Positions 1-5,833 of a stretch of DNA of 9,620 nucleotides are shown piece after piece. The translations under genes were made by a program, and so were the position numbers. Numbering within the stretch: position 1 is the first letter of the stretch; each line of letters starts with the position of its first letter. Below the pieces are notes generated by a model, which was not told the DNA's origin, made no database searches, and worked only from the letters and a program-made list of their open reading frames with translations. Origin of the DNA: Desulfobacterales bacterium (lineage in GTDB: Bacteria > Desulfobacterota > DSM-4660 > Desulfatiglandales > B25-G16); NCBI GenBank assembly GCA_013375385.1, contig JABXJY010000083.1:1-9620 (forward strand). The letters are read 5' to 3'.

Positions 1-90
1 AGATACATCAAAGTCCGTTTTGATGACAACCGCGGACGTTGGGAAATGTCGGCTGATGCTGTATTTCTCGGCTACCAGCTAAGGTTTTAA
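1..90 (+). CDS. C-terminal end of an outer-membrane beta-barrel protein (partial)
   Basis: Frame 1 is open from the first base to a TAA at 88-90 and encodes 29 residues ending in AVFLGYQLRF. The last residue is Phe, and hydrophobic or aromatic residues sit at positions -3 (Leu), -5 (Tyr), -7 (Leu) and -9 (Val). This alternating pattern is the C-terminal signal that the BAM machinery recognises in outer-membrane beta-barrels, so the gene probably encodes a barrel protein of a Gram-negative cell. The rest lies outside the window, so the family (porin, TonB receptor, OmpW-like or other) cannot be decided. No U-rich terminator is visible directly after the stop. Confidence 0.55.
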   Translation, partial: RYIKVRFDDNRGRWEMSADAVFLGYQLRF

Positions 91-321
91 TAACATTGAA
101 AAACCCTATCTTGTTGTCCTTGGATTTGAAAAAAGCCTGGCCTCTTCAGGAGTATGAGTCATCCACTCCTGGGGGAAACCCGCCTTTCACATACTACTAG
201 ACGTCTTCATGAGGCAACTTGTTAACACATAACCCAAGTTCTTAAGGTGTCCAATGCAAAAGGCAGAACATAAATCGAAAAATGCAAAAGACTTTTCTCC
301 TTAGAGAGGGGGCGAAAATTG
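91..321. other. Non-coding spacer with one short stem-loop
   Basis: No convincing gene was found on either strand. The only notable structure is a perfect 7-bp inverted repeat, CAGGAGT at 147-153 and ACTCCTG at 165-171, with an 11-base loop. It is followed by a G-run rather than a T-run, so it is not a typical intrinsic terminator. A 23-codon frame starting at ATG 154 has its purine-rich stretch directly abutting the start codon and no protein-like character, so it is not called. The last bases hold the ribosome-binding site of the small gene at 322. Confidence 0.4.
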
Positions 322-483
322 ATGCAAGAGAAAAAAGAGATAACTGCTACTTTTGATCAGGATTCAAAACGGTATCACCGTTATGTTGTTGATGAAGGGC
401 AGGGGATTGTTGGAACCATTTATATTCCCAAGGGGAAGGAAATCCCCGAGGAAGTGATAGTAAAGTTAGGGGTTAAAGAATAA
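322..483 (+). CDS. Small conserved-looking hypothetical protein (53 aa)
   Basis: The ATG at 322 is preceded by a purine-rich Shine-Dalgarno region (AGAGAGGGGG, 303-312) and the frame closes with TAA at 481-483. The product is 53 residues, highly charged, with no membrane segment, no cysteine and no signal peptide, so it should be cytoplasmic. The order of elements is an acidic strand-like start (EITATFDQD), a segment RYHRYVVDEGQGIVG, then TIYIPKGKEIPEEVIVKL, which suggests a small beta-rich fold. From memory, short proteins with a similar GTIYxPKG segment occur in anaerobic proteobacterial genomes, but no function is known to me. It stands alone between the barrel gene and the lipoprotein gene, with a 147-base gap after it. 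Confidence 0.6.
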   Translation: MQEKKEITATFDQDSKRYHRYVVDEGQGIVGTIYIPKGKEIPEEVIVKLGVKE

Positions 484-540
484 TCAAAACATTAAAGTAA
501 CAGCAGCCTATTCCGAGCACGTCGCGCCAGGCGGGTCAGT

Positions 541-567
541 ACTCTAATTGGGGCGAAGCCCCGGAGT
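541..567 (+). terminator. Stem-loop after the small gene, possible weak terminator
   Basis: GGGGC (550-554) and GCCCC (558-562) form a perfect 5-bp GC stem closed by the GAA triloop. An outer ACTC (541-544) pairs with GAGT (564-567) across a small internal bulge. It lies 58 bases after the stop of the 53-aa gene and 64 bases before the lipoprotein start. The following sequence (TCCTTTGCCC) is only mildly T-rich, so efficient rho-independent termination is uncertain. It could also act as a transcript-stabilising hairpin. Confidence 0.35.
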
Positions 568-630
568 TCCTTTGCCCTATAGCAGCCAAGATAATCTTAG
601 CCAATCGAATAGGAAAAGGAGAGCACGGAC

Positions 631-1140
631 ATGAAAAAGGACAAATATCCGGCTGTACTAGCACTTATAGGGGTATTTCTCGTGTCTGGATGTTCATGGT
701 ACAAAAGCTACGGGAAAGTCAGGTTACAATCCGGACCCGGTCACAAGGTGACCATTCAGGAGTTACAACAGAATTGGCATGACTACACCATTTACTATGC
801 AGGGAGCTCTGTTCAGCTTCCATCGGCCATCATGTTTGATCCGAAAAAGGACACCAAAACCCTAATGAGCGATAAATGGATCAAGGTCGAGGATCAAGAA
901 ACACTGTCAGAGCTCATCAGTTGGATCCAGGGCACCACGCGGTTCCCCCCAAGGCTCCAGAGGATCTTGGGACCGGACGACCAATTTTACGGATATTTCT
1001 ACTCTGGCTGGCATCATGTGGTCCTCAAGGTGGTTGATGAGACGACACTGTGGGTGTATGATTTGCCAGTCCCACCTGATTTCTATTACAACGGGGACGG
1101 CGACGAGAAGACAGGCCCCGATCCAGCGCCAACACCGTAG
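631..1140 (+). CDS. Lipoprotein of unknown function (169 aa)
   Basis: The ATG at 631 follows AAGGAGA (616-622) with a spacing of 8 bases. The N-terminus is a lipoprotein signal: basic MKKDK, a hydrophobic core at residues 7-17, and the lipobox LVSGC with Cys21 as the lipidated residue. Ser at +2 is compatible with sorting to the outer membrane. The mature part of about 149 residues has an aromatic-rich region (HDYTIYYAGSS, residues 50-60), a central stretch DKWIKVEDQETLSELISWIQ (81-100) and a second aromatic region (FYGYFYSGWHHVVLKVVD, about 119-136). It ends in an acidic, proline-rich, probably unstructured tail (DGDEKTGPDPAPTP). I do not recognise the family. It is 44 bases upstream of the reductive dehalogenase gene with no clear terminator between, so the two may be co-transcribed, but a functional link is not shown. 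Confidence 0.8.
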   Translation: MKKDKYPAVLALIGVFLVSGCSWYKSYGKVRLQSGPGHKVTIQELQQNWHDYTIYYAGSSVQLPSAIMFDPKKDTKTLMSDKWIKVEDQETLSELISWIQGTTRFPPRLQRILGPDDQFYGYFYSGWHHVVLKVVDETTLWVYDLPVPPDFYYNGDGDEKTGPDPAPTP

Positions 1141-1184
1141 CGGCTCAAGAAAGATACTTAAATCTTAAATTTGCATAAGTATGT

Positions 1185-2684
1185 GTGGGATCAAAACAGA
1201 TGGTTTCTCTTTTGATCTTTATAGCGGCCCTGGGCCTGATAGTTCAGGCATTCATTGGCCTGGCATATTTTATCTCATGCATGTTGGAAAAAGAGAAGAG
1301 GGCAACTGTTTTTGCTGGATTGCAATTCTTAGGCATACTGGCTCTAGTAGCTGTCTTCTTTTTCCTCGCAGGAATCGGTTTTTTTCAGACCAAACTTGGC
1401 CTTGCCCTCCTGATAGCAGGGCTCACTCTTGGCGCTCTGGCTTCTTTTCTCCTCATGAGAAAGACCGGGGCAAACCAAAGGGCCCTGAAAGGGGCAAATG
1501 GATTGATCGTCGGGGAAATGAAAAGGCATGATGAAAGAGAGATAGTCTTTGCAAGAAATCGCTCTCTTCGACCCGATTCAGAACAGTATAAGCTATTCTA
1601 CAAGGAACACCCGGAATATGAGGAGTTCGATGCCAAAAGAAGAAGAATGGGAGGGCCTCTGGGACACCCCGGCACAATAGATAGACCTCATCAAGGGCCA
1701 AATGTAGCGGCAACACTAGCATCCGTATCCATTCCCTTACATCTTTCAACTTCTGATAAAGTCAAGCCGCAACCTCACCCCGAATTGAGGAAGGAGATTA
1801 AGCTCGGTTCTGAGGAGGCAACAGAGCGGGTCAAGGGCTATGCCCGAAGCCTTGGCGCTGACCTGGTTGGGATAACCGAGATCAATCCCCTCTGGATCTA
1901 TTCACACAGGGGGGAGATCTTTTGGGAAAACTGGGAGGATTGGGGTAAAGAGATCAAAGTACAGCATAAATATGCGGTTGTCTTTGCTATGGAGATGTCG
2001 CTTGAAATGGTCGGGACTGCACCCCATACACCTACCATGATTGAAAGCATGCGTAATTATGCAAGAGGGGCCTATATCGCCACTCAGCTCGCAACCTACA
2101 TCACCAACCTCGGGTACCCAGCCACGGCAAATCACCTTCGTCATTACGGGGCCCTCATGGTTCCAGTGGCAGTAGATGCTGGTCTGGGAGAGGTGGGTCG
2201 ACTTGGGTATCTGATCACCAAAGACTTTGGCCCAAGGGTGAGGCTGGGGGCCGTGACTACTGACCTTCCCCTCCTCCCTGACAAACCGGTGGACATAGGG
2301 GTTGAGGATTTCTGCAGGATCTGTAAGAAATGTGCTGTGTGCTGCCCTTCCCATTCCATTCCCCTGGACAGAGATCAAACGGTAGCCAACGGCACACTTC
2401 GGTGGAAGTTGAATGCTGAAACCTGTTTTGAATACTGGGGAAATATTGGAACGGACTGCAACATCTGCATGAGGGTGTGCCCTTGGAGCCACGCAAGGAC
2501 ATTCCCCCACAAGCTGATACTGGAGCTCAATACCAGAAACATGATTGCAAGGCGCCTCTTTTCATTTATGGATGATATCTTCTACGGAAAGAGGCCAAGG
2601 CCCAGAGTCGCTCCGAACTGGGCCCGGTTTAATACAGGAACAATGGATGAAATTGAGAATCCTGCCCGGCCAGAGATCCATTGA
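1185..2684 (+). CDS. Membrane-anchored reductive dehalogenase homologue (RdhA-like)
   Basis: This is a corrinoid and iron-sulfur reductive dehalogenase homologue of 499 residues, expected to remove halogens from organohalides reductively. Three hydrophobic helices (about residues 7-33, 41-66 and 70-91) replace the Tat signal of respiratory RdhA. The catalytic domain runs from about 130 to 480. The segment GPRVRLGAVTTDLPL at about 350-364 is typical of RdhA and of the related QueG fold. Two 4Fe-4S motifs are intact: C377-x2-C380-x2-C383-x3-C387-P, with an extra Cys386, and C414-x11-C425-x2-C428-x3-C432-P. The C-terminal DDIFYGKRPRPRVAPNWA fits the family. No rdhB, regulator or corrinoid riboswitch is nearby. 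The start is uncertain: GTG 1185 has no Shine-Dalgarno, while ATG 1200 (494 aa) follows GGGA at 1187-1190 by 9 bases. Helix-bearing RdhA proteins are a known genomic class with largely untested substrates. QueG is excluded by the membrane helices and the spacing of the second motif. Confidence 0.88.
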   Translation: MGSKQMVSLLIFIAALGLIVQAFIGLAYFISCMLEKEKRATVFAGLQFLGILALVAVFFFLAGIGFFQTKLGLALLIAGLTLGALASFLLMRKTGANQRALKGANGLIVGEMKRHDEREIVFARNRSLRPDSEQYKLFYKEHPEYEEFDAKRRRMGGPLGHPGTIDRPHQGPNVAATLASVSIPLHLSTSDKVKPQPHPELRKEIKLGSEEATERVKGYARSLGADLVGITEINPLWIYSHRGEIFWENWEDWGKEIKVQHKYAVVFAMEMSLEMVGTAPHTPTMIESMRNYARGAYIATQLATYITNLGYPATANHLRHYGALMVPVAVDAGLGEVGRLGYLITKDFGPRVRLGAVTTDLPLLPDKPVDIGVEDFCRICKKCAVCCPSHSIPLDRDQTVANGTLRWKLNAETCFEYWGNIGTDCNICMRVCPWSHARTFPHKLILELNTRNMIARRLFSFMDDIFYGKRPRPRVAPNWARFNTGTMDEIENPARPEIH

Positions 2685-2710
2685 TCCTGTGGCCCATGGG
2701 AAACTTAACC

Positions 2711-3127
2711 TCAGTTAGCTTCACCTTTTCTAACCAGACATATCAAAAAAAGCCCTGCTGCGGCCATAGCTGTGCTAATTATGAAGGCATGATCATAGAT
2801 GCCTGTGGTATCCCGCAAAATCCCGGTAATCCATTGTACCAGGATGGCCCCAAGGCCATAAAGGGGTGTCCATGCCCCGACAACGGTTCCCATCACATCT
2901 TTCGGAAAATAGTCCCCTGCACAGGCACCATAGAGAGGAAACGTGGCACCGAAGAAAAGGGCCATACACCCTACAAGGACAAAGACCATTTCCCAGGAGT
3001 CTCCGGTGAAAAGTATTCCAATCAGACAGGCAGTGATAAAGGAGTTGGAAACGATAATGGTCCCTCTCCGAATTTGATATCCTTTTCTACTCATACCAAT
3101 AGAGAATCGGGGAAAATTAGAGCCGAA
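2711..3127 (-). pseudogene. C-terminal remnant of an MFS transporter
   Basis: The minus-strand frame from 3127 down to the TGA at 2713-2711 encodes four hydrophobic helices (about residues 12-29, 35-57, 67-93 and 101-122 counted from the Met at 3094). Motifs GATFPLYGACAGDYFP and GAWTPLYGLGAILVQW are typical of TM10-TM11 of Major Facilitator carriers, apparently close to the oxalate/formate or monocarboxylate type. A complete carrier has about 400 residues and 12 helices. Only the last four helices are present, and an in-frame stop (3130-3128) cuts the frame upstream. The Met at 3094 has no Shine-Dalgarno. The missing N-terminal two thirds are not found in the remaining 138 bases before the acyl-CoA ligase. 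It is therefore a broken gene, converging with the dehalogenase gene across a 26-base gap. The plus-strand frame over the same bases is a shadow. Confidence 0.8.
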
Positions 3128-3268
3128 TTACAGGAATTGGCTTGACATCAGGGGTAACCTTAAGGGATTCTTGTTCCTGAAAAAGAAGGTACCTTGATGT
3201 ACCTATCATAATGGAACCTAATGGTTAGGAAAGACCTTTTGTGTTAAACTCAATAGAGGAGGCCTTCC
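3128..3268 (+). promoter_or_regulatory. Leader of the acyl-CoA ligase operon with inverted repeat
   Basis: The spacer holds TTGACA (3142-3147), a perfect -35 match, but the hexamer 17-18 bases on (GATTCT) is a poor -10. Further on, a perfect inverted repeat AGGTAC (3187-3192), 6-base spacer, GTACCT (3199-3204) directly abuts a -10-like TATCATAAT (3204-3212). Such a dyad is of the size bound by dimeric repressors of the TetR or GntR type. That assignment is inference, and no regulator gene is in the window. The ligase ribosome-binding site AGAGGAGG is at 3255-3262. Confidence 0.35.
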
Positions 3269-4789
3269 ATGAACTTAGCTCAATATTTGGAAGATTCGGC
3301 ACGAAATCATTCCAACAGAACAGCCGTTCGGTTTGAAGGGCAAGAGGTGACATTTCAAGAATTGGATATAGCCTGTAACCGCATGGCTGGTGGTCTCAGC
3401 AATTTGGGATTGGGCCCAGGAGATCTCTGTGTGGTTATGATGCCGAACAGTATACACTCTATCACGGTTTACTATGCCTTAGCCAAGATGGGGGCTATCA
3501 TAGTGTCCGTGAATTTTCTTTACCGGATGCATGAACTAGAACATATCCTCACTGATTCAAAGCCAAAGGCCTTTATCGGATCTGAACCTTACCTGGAGGA
3601 AATTCGCAAGGCCTTAAACAAGGTGAAGGGGCCCTCAATACGACTCGCATTAGGGGTAAGACAAGACCAGGATTTCAAGGATCTGGAAGATGTCTATTCT
3701 GATAACAAGGAGTTTTCCACCTATCCGACAGATGACAACGACACGCTGAACATAATCTACACGTCCGGGACTACGGGGGTGCCCAAGGGTGTCATGCTGA
3801 CCCATAAAAACCTGGCCCGTACCGCCAAGATACTCGCTGAAATGCGTGGTAGCATAGACCCAAAGACTGTGGTTATCGGTGCTCTTCCTCTTTATCACGT
3901 ATACGGAATAACCAGCGTCATGAATGTCTCAATGTATCTGGGGCTCACCATAGAGCTTTTTCCTCTATTCGAGCCTGAAAAGGTCATCCAGGTGATAGAG
4001 GAAGAAGAGCAGACCATTTTTTTTGGCGTTCCCACGATGCTCAATCGTTTAATCCGGCTCGCATCCGAAAGCCCTCCAAAACGTGCGTCTTTGAGGTTTT
4101 GTATATCCGGTGGGGCCTCCCTGCCGGTAGAATTCTTACATCGGTTTGAAACGCTTTTCAAGACAAAGATCCATGAAGGATATGGACTTTCTGAAGCACC
4201 GGTGTGTGTCGAGAATCCCTATGGAAAGGTAACCAAACCTGGCTCCATTGGCCTTCCAATTCCGGAATTCAGTGCAAGAATTGTTGATAATGACGAAAAT
4301 GACGTACCCCAGGGAGAGGTTGGAGAGCTGCTCATCAAGGGACCTGGTGTAATGAAAGGGTATCTAAACCGTCCCGAAGAAACAAGAGAAACCATTAAGG
4401 ATGGTTGGCTATATACCGGGGATATAGCCCGAATGGATGAGGACCACTACATCTATATTGTTGATCGGAAAAAAGAATTGGTTATTCGAGGAGGATACAA
4501 TGTGTATCCTCGAGAGATTGAGGAAGTGCTCTATCAGATCCCGGATATAGTGGAAGCCGCCGTTTTTGGTATCCCCCATGAGGATCTCGGAGAAGAAGTG
4601 GCAGCAGTCCTTGTCCTGAAGGAAGCAGCGCAAATCGGCACCAGGGCGATTCAGGATTACGTAAAGGAGCGAGTGGCACCTTACAAATATCCCCGAATTA
4701 TCAAAATCGTCAAAGAACCCCTTCCCAAGACTGGCTCAGGAAAGATTTTAAAGAAGGAGGTTAAGGAACAATACTCCTCGTTAAAATAG
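3269..4789 (+). CDS. AMP-forming acyl-CoA synthetase (ANL superfamily)
   Basis: This is a ligase of 506 residues that activates a carboxylic acid with ATP to an acyl-adenylate and then an acyl-CoA thioester in the cytoplasm. All core ANL motifs are intact: A3 phosphate loop TSGTTGVPKG (165-174), PLYHVYG with His210, A5 YGLSE (305-309), A7 YTGD (Asp385), A8 hinge DRKKELVIRGGYN (from Asp399), and A10 PKTGSGK with catalytic Lys492. The start is fixed by AGAGGAGG at 3255-3262, 6 bases before ATG. Length and motifs fit fatty, branched or hydroxy acid CoA ligases. The substrate cannot be read from sequence alone. It is the first gene of a plus-strand run with a BKACE, a 4-hydroxybutyryl-CoA dehydratase-like enzyme and Liv transporter genes, which suggests it activates the imported acid, for example a hydroxy or keto acid. 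Confidence 0.93.
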   Translation: MNLAQYLEDSARNHSNRTAVRFEGQEVTFQELDIACNRMAGGLSNLGLGPGDLCVVMMPNSIHSITVYYALAKMGAIIVSVNFLYRMHELEHILTDSKPKAFIGSEPYLEEIRKALNKVKGPSIRLALGVRQDQDFKDLEDVYSDNKEFSTYPTDDNDTLNIIYTSGTTGVPKGVMLTHKNLARTAKILAEMRGSIDPKTVVIGALPLYHVYGITSVMNVSMYLGLTIELFPLFEPEKVIQVIEEEEQTIFFGVPTMLNRLIRLASESPPKRASLRFCISGGASLPVEFLHRFETLFKTKIHEGYGLSEAPVCVENPYGKVTKPGSIGLPIPEFSARIVDNDENDVPQGEVGELLIKGPGVMKGYLNRPEETRETIKDGWLYTGDIARMDEDHYIYIVDRKKELVIRGGYNVYPREIEEVLYQIPDIVEAAVFGIPHEDLGEEVAAVLVLKEAAQIGTRAIQDYVKERVAPYKYPRIIKIVKEPLPKTGSGKILKKEVKEQYSSLK

Positions 4790-4858
4790 AAATCTGATTG
4801 GTAGGAAATGGTGTGACAGTCCTTTTGCAAGGAGCCCAGAAATTCATAGGAGGGAGAA

Positions 4859-5734
4859 GTGAAAGATAATAAGGTTGTTGTAACCGTAGCGGTCACCGGG
4901 TCAATAGGCGATAAATCTAAACATCCGGCCCTGCCCGTTACCCCAAAGGAGATTGCCGACGGTGCGGTGGAGGCAGGTTCAGCTGGTGCCTCCGTGGCAC
5001 ATATTCACGTGAGGGACCCGGAAACAGGGCAACCGTCCATGGGCTTTGAGCTGTACCAAGAGGTCTTTGAACGGATGAGAGGTGCGTCAGACATGGTGAT
5101 AAATCTGACCAGCGGTGCAGGGGCACGGATAATCCCAGACGATTCCAATCCTGTTGGCCTGGCGCCTGGAACCACATGGAGCTCACCCGAAGGAAGAACC
5201 GAACATATTGTGAGGCTCAAACCTGAATTGTGCTCACTGGATATAGGTTCAATGAATTTTGGACCCAGAGTCTTTGCAAATGTTCTGCCTCATGTGGAAG
5301 ACATGGCACGGCGGATCAAGGAGGCAGGCGTTAAACCCGAGCTTGAGGTTTTTGACATGGGGCACATAGCAATAGGCCACCACCTTCTTGAAAAGGGATT
5401 TGTGGAACGCCCCCCCATCTTTCAACTATGCTTGGGCATTCAGTGGGGAATACCTGCAAGCACAAAGAACATGCTCCTGATGAAAGAGGCCCTCCCAGCT
5501 GATGCGATCTGGGCTGGATTTGCAATAGGTCCTGCCAATTTTCCCATGGTTGCCCAATCTGCCTTGCTTGGCGGTAACGTGCGGGTGGGGTTTGAGGATA
5601 ACTTTTACCTGAGCCACGGAACCCGTGCCAAAAGCAATGCGCAACTGGTAGAAAAGGCAGTCAGCATACTAAAAACATTGGATATAGAACCTGCATCACC
5701 TCAGGAGGCAAGGGAATTGCTTGGCTTACTGTGA
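4859..5734 (+). CDS. Beta-keto acid cleavage enzyme (BKACE, DUF849 family)
   Basis: This 291-residue protein belongs to the family of 3-keto-5-aminohexanoate cleavage enzyme (Kce). These zinc TIM-barrel enzymes convert a beta-keto acid plus acetyl-CoA into acetoacetate plus a new acyl-CoA. The zinc motif HIHVRD gives His48 and His50. The third ligand is Glu246 in VRVGFEDN (241-248), where Arg242 and Asp247 match the spacing of the Kce residues Arg226, Glu230 and Asp231 as I remember them. NLTSGAGAR (82-90) fits the substrate loop. The position matching Kce Glu14, which binds the substrate amino group, appears to be Ile16, so the substrate is probably not the lysine-fermentation intermediate. 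The start is GTG 4859 with AGGAGGG at 4848-4854. It lies 69 bases after the ligase and 99 before the dehydratase, probably in the same operon. Confidence 0.92.
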   Translation: MKDNKVVVTVAVTGSIGDKSKHPALPVTPKEIADGAVEAGSAGASVAHIHVRDPETGQPSMGFELYQEVFERMRGASDMVINLTSGAGARIIPDDSNPVGLAPGTTWSSPEGRTEHIVRLKPELCSLDIGSMNFGPRVFANVLPHVEDMARRIKEAGVKPELEVFDMGHIAIGHHLLEKGFVERPPIFQLCLGIQWGIPASTKNMLLMKEALPADAIWAGFAIGPANFPMVAQSALLGGNVRVGFEDNFYLSHGTRAKSNAQLVEKAVSILKTLDIEPASPQEARELLGLL

Positions 5735-5754
5735 CAAAAGAACTTCTGGGCTCT

Positions 5755-5773
5755 TTGATAGAACGCTTATCAA
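5755..5773. promoter_or_regulatory. Inverted repeat TTGATA-N7-TATCAA in the BKACE-dehydratase gap
   Basis: TTGATA (5755-5760) and TATCAA (5768-5773) form a perfect 6-bp dyad with a 7-base spacer, 61 bases before the next start codon. It is AT-rich and too weak to be a terminator, and no T-run follows. It could be a protein-binding site or chance. The nearby AGGAGGG at 5823-5829 is the ribosome-binding site of the downstream gene. Confidence 0.25.
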
Positions 5774-5833
5774 CTGCCTAGTAGGTGGAAAAGGGGCGAA
5801 AGATAACATTCAAACTAGAAATAGGAGGGAGCA

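Noticed and set aside
147..171. CAGGAGT/ACTCCTG stem-loop as terminator of the first gene
   Set aside because: It has only 7 bp and is followed by a G-run, not a T-run, so it is recorded only as structure in the spacer.
1157..1170. Tandem CTTAAAT repeat before the dehalogenase gene
   Set aside because: Two 7-base AT-rich copies in a short spacer are readily explained by chance, and no matching promoter spacing was found.
1181..1531. Frame of 116 codons starting at ATG 1181
   Set aside because: It is in another frame over the three membrane helices of the dehalogenase homologue, which show a clear hydrophobic pattern in their own frame. This frame stops without any motif.
1902..2510. Minus-strand frame of 202 codons
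   Set aside because: It is antisense to the catalytic core of the reductive dehalogenase, including both cysteine motifs, and has no protein-like pattern of its own.
1185..2684. Epoxyqueuosine reductase (QueG) as an alternative identity
   Set aside because: QueG shares part of the fold but has no N-terminal membrane helices, is shorter, and does not show the C-x11-C-x2-C-x3-CP second motif seen here.
2681..3145. Plus-strand frame of 154 codons overlapping the end of the dehalogenase gene
   Set aside because: It has no ribosome-binding site and a low-complexity, Pro/Gly/Lys-rich translation with no recognisable fold. The opposite strand over the same bases encodes clear MFS helices.
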